A stretch of DNA of 64,000 nucleotides from Streptomyces iranensis (GTDB lineage: Bacteria > Actinomycetota > Actinomycetes > Streptomycetales > Streptomycetaceae), in NCBI RefSeq assembly GCF_017874715.1, contig NZ_JAGGLR010000011.1:62001-126000 (forward strand). The letters are read 5' to 3'. This document shows positions 15,569 through 24,804 of this stretch, piece after piece. How positions within the stretch are numbered: the stretch's first letter is position 1; each line of letters opens with the position of its first letter. The translations under genes were made by a program, and so were the position numbers. The notes below the pieces were generated by a model, which saw only the letters and a program-made list of their open reading frames with translations, did no database searches and was not told the DNA's origin.

Positions 15569-17194
15569 GTGCCGGAAGTCAAATCCCCCGAGCAACCCGC
15601 CACACAGCGTCCGTGGCTGGTTCTCGCGATCATGTGCATCGGCTTCTTCATGTCGTTGCTCGACGGATCCATCGTCAACGTAGCCATCCCCACGCTGATC
15701 CACAGCATGGACGCCTCCTACGACCAGGTGCTGTGGGTCATCGACGGCTATCTGCTCCTCTTCTCGGTGCTGCTGATCACCACCGGACGGCTGGGCGACA
15801 TCTTCGGATACCGGCGGCTGTACGTGATCGGCATCATCGTCTTCACCATCGCCTCGGCGCTGTGCGGGCTGGCCGGTTCACCGCCCCAGCTGCTGGCCGC
15901 CCGGCTGCTGCAGGGAGTGGGCGGCGCGCTGCTGTTTCCGCAGGTCATCTCGTCGATCCTGACGATCTTCCCGCCGCATCTGCGGGGCAGGGCGTTCGGC
16001 CTGTTCGGTGCGATCGTCGGCTTCGCCCCGATCGTCGGCCCGGTCCTCGGCGGCTTCCTGCTCGCCCACCTCAGCTGGCGCTGGATCTTCTTCATCAACG
16101 TTCCGATCGGGATCGCCACCGCCGTGCTGGCGCTGACGTACGCCCCGCCCATGCGCTCGGAGCGCCGACACCGACTCGACCTGGTCGGCGTCGCGCTGGC
16201 CACCGCCGGGCTGAGCGGCATCGTGTTCGGCCTGATCGAGGGAGAACGCTACGACTGGGGCACCATCACCGGGCCGATCAGCATCGCCTCGGTCATCGTC
16301 GCCGGCGTCGCGCTGCTGGCGGCGTTCGTCCTCCGGCAGCACCGGCAGCGGGACGAGCCCCTGATGCCACTGGCCCTGTTCGGTGCGCGCAACTTCGCGG
16401 TCGGCAACTGGGTCGGGTTCATCTTCCAACTGGGCATGATCGGCATCATGTTCGTGCTGGTGCTGTACCTGCAGATGGCATGCGGGTACTCGGCGCTGGA
16501 GACCGGTCTGGTGGTGCTGCCGAACGCCGTGCTCACCGCCGTCGGCTCGATGTACGCCGGGCGGCTGTCGGACACCTTCGGCGGTAAGTACATCCTGCTG
16601 ACGGGGATGACGCTGCTGGCCGTCGGCCTGCTGGTGCTGGTCGCCATGGTCGGCCCCAGCAGCGGCGCATGGCGTCTGCTACCCGGTTTGACCATCATCG
16701 GGATCGCCAGCGGCGCCACGTTCGCACCACTGCAGCAGGCCACCATGGACGGTGTCGATCCCCGGCTGGCCGGGGCGGCCTCCGGAGTCTCCAGCACCAC
16801 CCGGCAGATCGGCGGTGTCCTCGGCACCGCCGTGCTGGGCGCCCTGCTGTCCGCCCGCCTCTCCTCGACCCTGCGCGGCGAGGCCGAGAAGCGGGCCGGT
16901 CGGCTACCGGAGGAGCTGCGCGCCCAGTTCATCGACCGCAGCACCGCCGCCGCACATGACTACCGTCCGCCCACGCCACCCGACGGCCTGAACCCCGCCA
17001 CGACCGGCCTGTACGAACGCGTCACCGCCGACACGTTCGCCACCGGCTTCGTCAACGCCATGCAGACCGCCCTCGTGGCATGCGCCGTGGTCCTGGTGGC
17101 CGCCGCCCTGTGCTGTTTCCTCTTCAGCCCGCACAAGAAGCCGACGGCCATGCCCGCTCCCGGGCAGCGAGCCGAAACCACACCGCACGACTGA
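15569..17194 (+). CDS. DHA2-family (14-helix) MFS exporter
   Basis: This 541-residue transporter has the drug:H+ antiporter-2 layout with about 14 membrane helices. Motif D1 LDGSIVNVAIPTL is in helix 1, GRLGDIFGYRRL in the first loop (motif A), and SGVSSTTRQIGGVLGTAVLG (motif C-like) late in the protein. The hydrophilic tail ends in HKKPTAMPAPG. The start is GTG 15569 because AGGGAGG lies eight bases upstream and it begins just before the first helix. Such proteins export drugs or cationic dyes. No regulator is adjacent; regulation through the long leader is possible. Confidence 0.85.
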   Translation: MPEVKSPEQPATQRPWLVLAIMCIGFFMSLLDGSIVNVAIPTLIHSMDASYDQVLWVIDGYLLLFSVLLITTGRLGDIFGYRRLYVIGIIVFTIASALCGLAGSPPQLLAARLLQGVGGALLFPQVISSILTIFPPHLRGRAFGLFGAIVGFAPIVGPVLGGFLLAHLSWRWIFFINVPIGIATAVLALTYAPPMRSERRHRLDLVGVALATAGLSGIVFGLIEGERYDWGTITGPISIASVIVAGVALLAAFVLRQHRQRDEPLMPLALFGARNFAVGNWVGFIFQLGMIGIMFVLVLYLQMACGYSALETGLVVLPNAVLTAVGSMYAGRLSDTFGGKYILLTGMTLLAVGLLVLVAMVGPSSGAWRLLPGLTIIGIASGATFAPLQQATMDGVDPRLAGAASGVSSTTRQIGGVLGTAVLGALLSARLSSTLRGEAEKRAGRLPEELRAQFIDRSTAAAHDYRPPTPPDGLNPATTGLYERVTADTFATGFVNAMQTALVACAVVLVAAALCCFLFSPHKKPTAMPAPGQRAETTPHD

Positions 17195-17203
17195 CCCGGC
17201 GAT

Positions 17204-17239
17204 GACAGCGGTCGCGGCCCGGTGGCCGCGACCGCTGTC
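17204..17239. terminator. Bidirectional terminator hairpin
   Basis: A perfect 16-bp stem (17204-17219 with 17224-17239) closes a CGGT tetraloop. It lies between the convergent exporter gene and GntR gene and can terminate both transcripts. Confidence 0.85.
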
Positions 17240-17260
17240 GGCAGACCGCCACCGACCCGG

Positions 17261-17947
17261 TCATCCGCCCTGCCGCCGGGGACGACTTGGCTTGGCCCAT
17301 AGTGAGCGCACATGGCCGAGGTGGCGGGCCATGCACTTCTCGGCGCCCCTCACGTCACCCGCGACCATCAGGTCGAGGAGTTCGATGTGCTCTTCGGCGG
17401 ACGGGATCAGCTGGTCGCGCTCGTCCAGTGTGGTCAGTCCGTACAGACGTGAGCGTTTGCGCAGGTCGCCGACGGTTTCGACGAGCCGGTCGTTTCCGGC
17501 GAGCGCGAGCAGGGAGAGATGGAACTGACGGTCGGCCTCCAGATAGCCGATGAGGTCGTGCTCACGCGCGGCGCGCACGATGTCCTCCGCCACCGGGCGC
17601 AGCGCTTCCAGGTCCTCGCGGGCGGCGCCGCGGGTGATCCGGCCGATCATGGGGACTTCGATCAGGGCGCGGATCTCGGTGTACTGGTCGAGGTCGCGTT
17701 CGTTGACCTCGGTGACGCGGAAGCCCTTGTTGCGTACCGGTTCGACGAGGCCCTCGCGGGCCAGGTCGAGCATCGCCTCGCGCACCGGCGTCGCGGAGAT
17801 GCCGAAGTCCTCGGCCAGGCCGGGCGCCGAGTAGACCTCGCCGGGGCGCAGTTCGCCGGAGATCAGCGCGGCGCGCAGGGCGTGGGCCACCTGGTCGCGC
17901 AGCCGCTCCCTGGTGGTGATGAGGTTGCGCTGCCTGAGGCGGCCCAT
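17261..17947 (-). CDS. GntR-family transcriptional regulator (FCD/FadR subfamily)
   Basis: This 228-residue regulator has a GntR winged helix (LRDQVAHALRAALISGELRP, then SAPGLAEDFGISATPVREAM) and a C-terminal all-helical FCD domain with the metal-site histidines in DRQFHLSLLALAGN and EEHIELLDLM. The frame opens 66 bases further upstream, but ATG 17947 has an AAGGGAAC site and the conserved start. It lies downstream of, and on the same strand as, the aminopeptidase gene, and probably controls peptide utilisation. The sequence around 18001-18022 (AGTACAATGTCATGTTGT) is a possible operator. Confidence 0.85.
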   Translation of the reverse strand: MGRLRQRNLITTRERLRDQVAHALRAALISGELRPGEVYSAPGLAEDFGISATPVREAMLDLAREGLVEPVRNKGFRVTEVNERDLDQYTEIRALIEVPMIGRITRGAAREDLEALRPVAEDIVRAAREHDLIGYLEADRQFHLSLLALAGNDRLVETVGDLRKRSRLYGLTTLDERDQLIPSAEEHIELLDLMVAGDVRGAEKCMARHLGHVRSLWAKPSRPRRQGG

Positions 17948-18069
17948 GACGGTGGTGTTCCCTTCGTGCCCCGTGCCTTCCCGGCCGAGAGGATCACCAG
18001 AGTACAATGTCATGTTGTTCTCGCGGGCGTTGTTCCTGCGGGTGCCCGTGTGCGGCTGCCGCTACCGAT

Positions 18070-19446
18070 TCAGCGACTCTCGATCAGCTCTCCCATCCAC
18101 GTCTCGATCGCGTCCGGGGTGCGCGGCAGGGCACCTGACATCAGCCGTGCTCCTTCGGCCGTGATGACCAGGTCGTCCTCGACGCGCACCCCGATGCCCC
18201 GCAGTTCGTCCGGGAGCGTCTCGTCGTCCGCCTGGAGATAGAGGCCGGGCTCGACCGTCAGCACCTGACCCTCCGCCAGCACCCCGTCCAGATAGGTTTC
18301 CGCCCGTGCCCGCGCGCAGTCGTGTACGTCGAGCCCGAGCATGTGTCCGCTGCTGCACAGGGTGTAGCGACGGTGGAAGTCGCCCTCGGGGCTTTTGAGC
18401 ACACCCCATTCCGTGAGCCCCTCCGCGATCACGCGCATCGCGGCCCGGTGGAAAGCACGGAAGCTCGCGCCCGGCCTGAGCGCCGCGATGCCCGCGTCCT
18501 GGGCGGCGAGCACGAGGTCGTACACCTGCCGTTGCACGGGGGAGAACCGCCCGGAGAGCGGGAGGGTGCGCGTGATGTCGGCGGTGTAGAGGCTGTCCGT
18601 CTCCACGCCCGCGTCCAGAAGCAGCAACCGCCGTGCGTCCAGGGGCCCGTCGTTCCGTATCCAGTGCAGGACGCAGGCGTGGGCACCGGACGCCACGATG
18701 GTCTCGTAGCCGGTGCCGTTGCCCTCCGCGCGGGCGCGCAGGCCGAAGACGCCCTCGATCCAGCGCTCGCCGCGTGGCTGGGCGAGGGCGCGGGGCAGGG
18801 CGCGTACCACGTCTTCGAAACCGGTGACCGTGTGGTCCACGGCGAGCTGCAGCTGCCCCACTTCCCAGGCGTCCTTGATCAGCCTCAACTCGCTCAGGGC
18901 CGCGGACAGTTCCGCGTCGGCCGTGGCGTCGCGGCCCGGCGGCAGCCCCGCCCGGTCGCCGATGACGGCACAGCGGATGCCGGTCATGCGCGCGGTCTCG
19001 TCGAGGTCGGGGCGCCGGCCGACCCAGAACTCGCCGTAGCGCCGGTCCCGGTAGAAGCCGTCGTCGGTGCGCGGCGAGCGGGGCCGGACGTACAGGACCG
19101 CCTCATGCCGGTGCGGCCCGTCCGGCTCCAGGACCAGAACATGCCCGGCCTGCTCTTCGCCGGTCAGACCGGTGAGCCAGGCGTACGCGCTGTACGGCCG
19201 GAAGCGGTGGTCGCAGTCGTTCGAGCGGACCTTCAGCTCTCCCGCGGGGATGACCAGCCGCTCGCCCGGGAAGCGGGCGGACAGCCGGGCGCGGCGAGCG
19301 GCGGTGAAGTCGGCGGCGGCGGGCCGGATGTCCGCGGGCAGCGGCATCGGCGCCCAGTCACCCGCCATGAAGACCTTGAACTCCGGTGAGACGGGCAGGT
19401 CATGGCCGGCCGTCCGAGGTGCGCCGGTCAGGGGATCATCGTGCAT
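18070..19446 (-). CDS. pepP: Xaa-Pro aminopeptidase (M24B)
   Basis: This 458-residue cytoplasmic dimetal peptidase removes N-terminal residues that precede proline. The N-terminal domain (residues 1-180) precedes the pita-bread catalytic domain. All five metal ligands are visible: Asp278 (LLLLDAGVE), Asp290 (YTADITRT), His368 (SSGHMLGLDVHD), Glu399 (TVEPGLYL) and Glu423 (GVRVEDDLVI). The ATG has an AGGAGG ribosome site. It is divergent from the secreted collagenase, which liberates proline-rich peptides, so the pair makes metabolic sense. The GntR gene follows on the same strand. Confidence 0.9.
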   Translation of the reverse strand: MHDDPLTGAPRTAGHDLPVSPEFKVFMAGDWAPMPLPADIRPAAADFTAARRARLSARFPGERLVIPAGELKVRSNDCDHRFRPYSAYAWLTGLTGEEQAGHVLVLEPDGPHRHEAVLYVRPRSPRTDDGFYRDRRYGEFWVGRRPDLDETARMTGIRCAVIGDRAGLPPGRDATADAELSAALSELRLIKDAWEVGQLQLAVDHTVTGFEDVVRALPRALAQPRGERWIEGVFGLRARAEGNGTGYETIVASGAHACVLHWIRNDGPLDARRLLLLDAGVETDSLYTADITRTLPLSGRFSPVQRQVYDLVLAAQDAGIAALRPGASFRAFHRAAMRVIAEGLTEWGVLKSPEGDFHRRYTLCSSGHMLGLDVHDCARARAETYLDGVLAEGQVLTVEPGLYLQADDETLPDELRGIGVRVEDDLVITAEGARLMSGALPRTPDAIETWMGELIESR

Positions 19447-19652
19447 TGGTCCTCCTTGATCCGTACGGTTGACAAGCTCTCCGCGATCCGTCGCGTCGAG
19501 GGCCTTGCACCCTGTGCAATTTCACATTATTACGTTACGCATCACATGGCACCACGCTCTGCGCTCTCATATGCGGCCCCGCACAGGGCAATTCAGGCCC
19601 TGAAGCACCGCTGCACCCATAGCCCTTGCCACCTCCCCCACAGGAGCCAACG

Positions 19653-22004
19653 GTGTTCCAGTCGAGAAACCTGCGCGGATCCACGCGCAGCAGCCTGCTC
19701 ATCGCCGTGGCGGCGGTGACGCTCTGCGTGACGGCGACCCCGTCCGGTCACGCGGCCGTCCCCGCTCCCGCGCGGCCTTCGGCGTTACGGCCGGCCGCCT
19801 CGCCCGACCCCTTCGACAGGGTCGACCGCCTGGCCAAGGCCCCTCGTCGGGTACGTGAGGTCCCGGCCCCTGGCGGACTCACCGGTGGCGGTGTCCCCGG
19901 AACCCGAACGCCCGAGCCGAAGGGCCAGGGCAGCGCCGTCACTCCGCACGCCACACTCGGCAAGGCATCCGTGCCCTGCACGCTCGACGGCGTCACGGGC
20001 CTGCCCCCGGAGCGGTTCGCCGACTTCCTGGCCGACCCCGCCGTCACCGCCGACGGCTGTCTGTGCTCGGTCCTGTGGACCTGGGACCAGCGACTCGTCC
20101 CCGTCATGTCGGACGAGCATGTCCAGGCCGTCTCACGCCGCATCACCCAACTCGCCGCCTCCCACGACGGCAAGGACGGCAGCCATCTGCTGGAGATGTT
20201 CACCTACCTGCACGCGGTGGCGTACCAGGACTTCTCGCACGACGAGATCGACATCACCGACGCGCCGACCGTCAACGCCATGCGCGCGGCTGTCGACGCC
20301 TTCGGCTCGGCCGCCCATACCTTCGACGTCACCCGACCCAACGCCGAGACCCTGCGCGAAGCCCTCGACGCGGCCTCCGCCCCCGGCCTGCGCCAGTACC
20401 AACTGCCCCTGATCAAGCGGGTGCTGGCCACCATGGACGCCCAGCACCCCGATACCGCCCAGGACACCTCCTGGGCCGGTGCCGCCCTCGCGGCGCTCAC
20501 CGTGAACTACCTCGGCGTGTATCCCGGCAACAAGGACGCCGACTTCCACGCCGCGGTGACGGCCGACCCCTCGTACCGGGCGGCCTTCAGCTCCTTCGCC
20601 GGCCACACCCACCTCAAGGACGGGCCCAACGCCTGGGTGATACGCGACGCACTCGGCGAGTACGGCCGCTTCGGCCAGATCGAAGGGCTCCGCGACGAGA
20701 TCGTCTCCGGCCTCGGCAACCTCCTGGACACCACCGCCCGCAACTTCGGGGACAGCAGCGCCCCCTGGGCGAAGGTCGCCACCTGGCTGGGGGTGTTCGA
20801 GGCCTGCGCCCCGTACCACGTGTGCAAGGACGACATCGAGAAGCGTCTCTTCCCGTACACGTACGACTACGGCACAGGCGGCACCGACGGCATCCAGGTC
20901 CGTACCGCCCTCGACCGGAACACCGTCGACCAGCTGTACTACGCGAGCAAGCGGGTCAAGGCGCAGTTCCACCGCGTGCTCGGCACGGAGACGCCCCTCG
21001 CGGACGACACCAACACCACGCTGCACGTCGTCCTGTACGGCTCCCGCGCCGACTACGAGAACTTCCACCCGCTCCTCACCGGAATGGACACCAACAACGG
21101 CGGCGTCTACATCGAGAGGGGGGCGACCTTCTACACGTACCAGCGTCGCGTCCCGCAGGACTCCTCACTGACCCTGGAGGAGTTGTTCCGCCACGAGTAC
21201 ACCCATTACCTCAACGGTCGCTGGGCGGTGCCCGGCCTCTTCGGCGAGGGACCCTGGTACGAGGGCGACCGGACCACCGCGATGGACGAGGGCACCGCCG
21301 AGTTCTTCGACGGCGCCACCCGCGACGACGGCATCCGGGTCCGCAAGTCCCTGGTTCAGGGGATCATCGACGACACGGCCGGCGGCGGGCCGCGCATGAC
21401 CGTGAACCAGCTCCTGCACGCGACCTACGACGGCGACGGCTTCCGCTTCTACGACTACGCGGGCACGTTCTTCGAGTTCCTGTGGATCGAACACCCCTCC
21501 CTCCTGCGGGAGATGTACCGCGACCTGCGCTCCGACGACCCGGCGGCCTTCGACGCCTGGCGCGGCCGGCTCGGCGGGGACGCGGGGCTGCAGAGCGCGT
21601 ACGACCGCTTCCTCGACGAACAGATCGCCCACGTCGGCGACTTGTACGTGCCCCACACCACCTACACGCCCCCGGGCGAGCTCCGTGACACCTCGGCCGA
21701 CCAGATTCGCTCCTCCTTCACCGCGATGACCGCGTCCGACCCGGACTGCCGTGCCACCGGCGCGGTGGAGCGTCCCCGGTTCGTCTGCACCGGCCGGATC
21801 ACCGCGAACCTGACCGACGCCGGGAACACGGACGCGGTCTTCGAGGACATGTCCGAGACGGTCGACTACTTCATCCTCGACCGGGCCGCGGGCGGCGACA
21901 ACAACTTGACCGACATGAACTGCTGGTTCGGCGAGGTGGACATCTGGTCCGACCAGCGCGCGGGCACGTCGGACTACACCTGCGAGGGTCCCCTCCGCGG
22001 CTGA
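19653..22004 (+). CDS. Secreted M9 collagenase
   Basis: This 783-residue zinc metalloprotease has a signal peptide (about residues 1-38, LLIAVAAVTLCVTATPSGHA), the M9N activator domain (from LPPERFADFLADPAVTADGC) and the peptidase domain. The zinc site is HEYTH at 514-518 with the third ligand Glu546 in DEGTAEFF, the same 32-residue spacing as clostridial collagenase. The C-terminal 100 residues contain paired cysteines but no recognisable PKD repeat, so collagen-binding modules appear to be absent. GTG 19653 has a CAGGAG site. Codon 45 is TTA (19785-19787), the only in-frame TTA I found in the window, which predicts dependence on the bldA leucyl-tRNA. Confidence 0.9.
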   Translation: MFQSRNLRGSTRSSLLIAVAAVTLCVTATPSGHAAVPAPARPSALRPAASPDPFDRVDRLAKAPRRVREVPAPGGLTGGGVPGTRTPEPKGQGSAVTPHATLGKASVPCTLDGVTGLPPERFADFLADPAVTADGCLCSVLWTWDQRLVPVMSDEHVQAVSRRITQLAASHDGKDGSHLLEMFTYLHAVAYQDFSHDEIDITDAPTVNAMRAAVDAFGSAAHTFDVTRPNAETLREALDAASAPGLRQYQLPLIKRVLATMDAQHPDTAQDTSWAGAALAALTVNYLGVYPGNKDADFHAAVTADPSYRAAFSSFAGHTHLKDGPNAWVIRDALGEYGRFGQIEGLRDEIVSGLGNLLDTTARNFGDSSAPWAKVATWLGVFEACAPYHVCKDDIEKRLFPYTYDYGTGGTDGIQVRTALDRNTVDQLYYASKRVKAQFHRVLGTETPLADDTNTTLHVVLYGSRADYENFHPLLTGMDTNNGGVYIERGATFYTYQRRVPQDSSLTLEELFRHEYTHYLNGRWAVPGLFGEGPWYEGDRTTAMDEGTAEFFDGATRDDGIRVRKSLVQGIIDDTAGGGPRMTVNQLLHATYDGDGFRFYDYAGTFFEFLWIEHPSLLREMYRDLRSDDPAAFDAWRGRLGGDAGLQSAYDRFLDEQIAHVGDLYVPHTTYTPPGELRDTSADQIRSSFTAMTASDPDCRATGAVERPRFVCTGRITANLTDAGNTDAVFEDMSETVDYFILDRAAGGDNNLTDMNCWFGEVDIWSDQRAGTSDYTCEGPLRG

Positions 22005-22085
22005 CGTGTCACCGGCGTCGAGGCCGCGCTCCCGGCCCATGGTCAAGGCTTCTTGAGCCGGGGCGCGGCTGCCGCCGGCCGTGGC

Positions 22086-22724
22086 TCAGGGGGACGTGGT
22101 CCAGCGTGGCGCGGTCTCGGCCCACTCGGTGTCCCACTCGGCGAGATTGCGCCGGCGCAGGACCACGGTGGCGCAGCGGTAGGCGGCGGCACCGGCGAGG
22201 GTCACGGTCAGGAAGGCCACAAGTCCCCAGCCCATGGTGCGGCTGCGGATCTGTTCGGTGGTCATGGGCGGCTCGGCGATCGCCCCGTCCGCGTCGACCC
22301 ATACGTGGACGGAGCTGCCCGCGCTCAGACCGGGCAGGACGCCGGTCTCGGCGGTGCGGGTCCGTCCGTGCGGGTCGGTGAAGCGGACCGTGGCCGGGTA
22401 GCGGTTCTCCCTCGCCTCCGCCGATCCGGGCTCCGGGTGATCCGGGGCGTCGTGGGTGAGGACGGCGGTGGCGCGGTGCAGGGTCTGTCGCTGGTGCTCG
22501 GCGGCCGCGCGGTAGTGGCGGTGGGCGGCGTCACCGATGGCGAAGGCGGCACCGAGCCCCAGGATCGGCACGAGCAGCAACAACGCCAGTGCGATCCGGC
22601 CCTGAAGGCGGTCGGTGCACCGGTACAGCGGATTGTGCCGCCAGCGCCACAGCGACAGGGGATGCACGAGCCCGTGGTGCGGGGGGTCGGGAGGTGGCTG
22701 CGCGGGGGGTATCACGCCGGACAC
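22086..22724 (-). CDS. Rv1733c-like two-helix membrane protein
   Basis: This 212-residue protein has membrane segments at about residues 43-64 (RIALALLLLVPILGLGAAFA) and 168-190, with an extracytoplasmic domain between (ATVRFTDPHGRTRTAETGVL, VHVWVDADGAIAEPP). This is the layout of the Rv1733c family, known from the mycobacterial dormancy regulon and common in Streptomyces. The start is GTG 22724, which has a GGAAGGAGA site; the frame extends upstream without support. It lies in a minus-strand group with the MreB-like and TraR/DksA genes. Confidence 0.7.
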   Translation of the reverse strand: MSGVIPPAQPPPDPPHHGLVHPLSLWRWRHNPLYRCTDRLQGRIALALLLLVPILGLGAAFAIGDAAHRHYRAAAEHQRQTLHRATAVLTHDAPDHPEPGSAEARENRYPATVRFTDPHGRTRTAETGVLPGLSAGSSVHVWVDADGAIAEPPMTTEQIRSRTMGWGLVAFLTVTLAGAAAYRCATVVLRRRNLAEWDTEWAETAPRWTTSP

Positions 22725-22844
22725 GGTGGTTCTCCTTCCGGGGCGGGGGGCTGACCGCGGCCGGATGCGGTCGGTCCGGTCGCGGGACGCCAACTGGCGT
22801 ACGGGGATGGCGTACAGCAGACCCCGGCCGGTGCGGCGGTGGGG

Positions 22845-23684
22845 TCAGCGGAAGGGCGGGCCAGACCCGGGTGGGGACGTGCCACCGGCCGACGGATGTC
22901 CGTGCGCGGCCTGGAGGATCTTGGCGGCGCCGCGGAGCGCCGCGGTGTGCGGCGCGGGAACCGCCCGCAGAGGCGCGTGCCTGCCGCCGATGAGCCGGCG
23001 AGTCAGGTCGGGGCGCAGGGCGCCGCCTCCCGCCAGGAGGGCTCCCCGGGTCAGGGCCTCGGCGGTGAGGGACGTGCGGTCCTGCCGGAGCATTGAGGTG
23101 ATCATGGTGGTGATGGCTTCGCTGATCTCCGCCGTCGCGCCGGCACCGGCGAGGTCGGCGGTGCCCAGGGCGGTGCGGCGGGCGTCGTGGACGAGGCCGT
23201 CGAGGAGGAGGACCACTTCGGTGAGGTGGGCGCCGATGTCCACCACGAGCAGCGGCAGGGAGAGGTCGGCGTCCGCGGCCAGGGCGATGGCGCGTGCGGT
23301 GGGGACGGTCAGGACCGCGCGCGGGCGCAGCACCTCCACCGCGGTGCGGGCCCGTTCCCGGTAGGCGGGGCCGTCCAGCACGGGCGCGGTGACCATCACC
23401 AGCGGGCGGGTGAGGCGGGGCAGGCGATGGCTGAGCAGCCGGTCGAGCATCCGGGCCGTTCCCGGGACGTCGACGATGGCGCCGCGCTGGATCGGGTACA
23501 CCGCCCCGGCACCGGGGAAGGTGATGGTGGGTACGTCGAGGATCAGACCGCGGCCGGCGATCCAGGCGCGGGTGCGGGCGCTGCCCAGGTCGAGGGCGAG
23601 CCCGCAGCAGTGTCGGCACGCCGGCCAGGGCCGGTGCCGGTGTCCGGCGGGGGAGCCGGACCGGAAGCGGCGGAGGACGGTCAT
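22845..23684 (-). CDS. MreB-like actin-family protein
   Basis: This 279-residue protein has the actin/Hsp70 ATPase signatures: phosphate-1 GLALDLGSARTRAWIAGRG at 28-46, phosphate-2 LLVVDIGAHLTEVVLL, and the adenosine motif RGALLAGGGALRPDL. It is shorter than canonical MreB (about 345 residues), begins with a Cys/His/Arg-rich stretch (HRHRPWPACRHCC), and lacks the MreB domain IB insertion as far as I can judge. The start ATG 23684 overlaps the stop of the upstream TraR/DksA gene, so the two are co-translated. Filament formation is not assured; a chaperone-like ATPase role is possible. Confidence 0.75.
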   Translation of the reverse strand: MTVLRRFRSGSPAGHRHRPWPACRHCCGLALDLGSARTRAWIAGRGLILDVPTITFPGAGAVYPIQRGAIVDVPGTARMLDRLLSHRLPRLTRPLVMVTAPVLDGPAYRERARTAVEVLRPRAVLTVPTARAIALAADADLSLPLLVVDIGAHLTEVVLLLDGLVHDARRTALGTADLAGAGATAEISEAITTMITSMLRQDRTSLTAEALTRGALLAGGGALRPDLTRRLIGGRHAPLRAVPAPHTAALRGAAKILQAAHGHPSAGGTSPPGSGPPFR

Positions 23685-24046
23685 CGTCCGGCCTCCCGCA
23701 CCTGCTGGCACCGTGCGCAGTAGCGGGCCTGCGGAACGATCATCAGTCGGTCGCGTTCGACGGGGCGACGGCACAGGTGGCACGTGCCGTAGCGGCCCTC
23801 TGCGATGCGTCGCAGCGCCGCCTCCACGTCGGCGAGGACCATGCGCGCGGAGGCGGCGACTTTGACGTGCACTTCGGCCTGTGCCGCGGAGCGGCGCCGG
23901 AGCAGGTCCTCGGCGCGGGGCGGCGCGGCGATCTGCCGCAGCTGTTCCTGGCGGAACAGGCGCTGTTCGTGCAGGCTCTCCCGCAGCGCGGCAAGGTCCT
24001 CTGGCGACAGGTGCGTGGCAGGGTTGCCGATGGTCTGGTGGTTCAC
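23681..24046 (-). CDS. TraR/DksA-family zinc-finger protein
   Basis: This 121-residue protein has a helical hairpin followed by a C4 zinc finger: GRYGTCHLCRRPVERDRL, then ARYCARCQQVREAG (Cys-x2-Cys and Cys-x2-Cys). GTG 24046 follows an AAGGGGTG site; the longer frame has no family similarity. TraR/DksA proteins enter the RNA polymerase secondary channel, although many Streptomyces members are uncharacterised. It overlaps the MreB-like gene by four bases and follows a second TraR/DksA gene. Confidence 0.85.
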   Translation of the reverse strand: MNHQTIGNPATHLSPEDLAALRESLHEQRLFRQEQLRQIAAPPRAEDLLRRRSAAQAEVHVKVAASARMVLADVEAALRRIAEGRYGTCHLCRRPVERDRLMIVPQARYCARCQQVREAGR

Positions 24047-24098
24047 CACTTCACCCCTTTGAGCAGGGCGGAGACGAAGACGGGTCGGATGGGTCGGG

Positions 24099-24428
24099 TC
24101 AGGCGGTGGCGCGGCCCTGGCAGGCGACGCAGTACCGGGTGTAGGGGAGGATCTCCAGGCGTTCGGCGGGGACGGGCTTGGCGCAGCCCTGGCAGGTGCC
24201 GTAGACGCCGTCGTCGACACGGGCGAACGCCTCGTCGATCTCGGTGAGCACCCGCTGGATCGCCTCCGTCTGCGCGGACACCAGATGGGCGTCCGTGCTC
24301 TGCACGCCCTCGTCGAGGGCGCGCAGCTGAGCCAGACGGCTGTTGCGGGCGTGTTCCAGGCGCTGGCGGGCCTCATGAGAGGTCGGTCGCCCGGGGCGGG
24401 GACCGGTCTGGGCGGTGTCGAGCGGCAC
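24099..24428 (-). CDS. TraR/DksA-family zinc-finger protein, second copy
   Basis: This 109-residue protein has the helix pair (LEHARNSRLAQLRALDEGVQ) and a C4 zinc finger: GVYGTCQGCAKPVPAERL and TRYCVACQGRATA. GTG 24428 has an AGAAAGGA site seven bases upstream. It is a diverged paralogue of the next gene downstream (24046-23681); both keep the PYxRYC/PQxRYC turn. It is the first gene of the minus-strand operon and is divergent from the histidine kinase gene, so the two-component system may control it. Confidence 0.85.
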   Translation of the reverse strand: MPLDTAQTGPRPGRPTSHEARQRLEHARNSRLAQLRALDEGVQSTDAHLVSAQTEAIQRVLTEIDEAFARVDDGVYGTCQGCAKPVPAERLEILPYTRYCVACQGRATA

Positions 24429-24804
24429 GGTGAGGTCCTTTCTCGAAAAGCGCGCTACGCGCAGCAGCGGCCGCCCGGTCGCGCCGGCCGCGGTCTCCAC
24501 GACCGCGAGCACTGGCCGTACCGGACGGCTCGATCTTCTTCGACTCTGCTCGACTCGGCGTCGGAAGCCCATCGGGCGCGGACCCCATTTGCCCGGGACA
24601 GCGGTGACCACACGGCGATGGCGGGGAACGGCGCATGGGTATCCGATGACCTCGGATATGGGGAACGGACCCCATCGACCGCGCGCGGTGCGGGAGGCAG
24701 GCTGTGTCAGGCTCGGTCGTGATCAGCCGTTGCGGCTCCGCCCGGGGGCGATGAGCGACAGTAGAGCTGATCACACGCGGAGCGCGGAAGGAGGAGTTTC
24801 CCCG

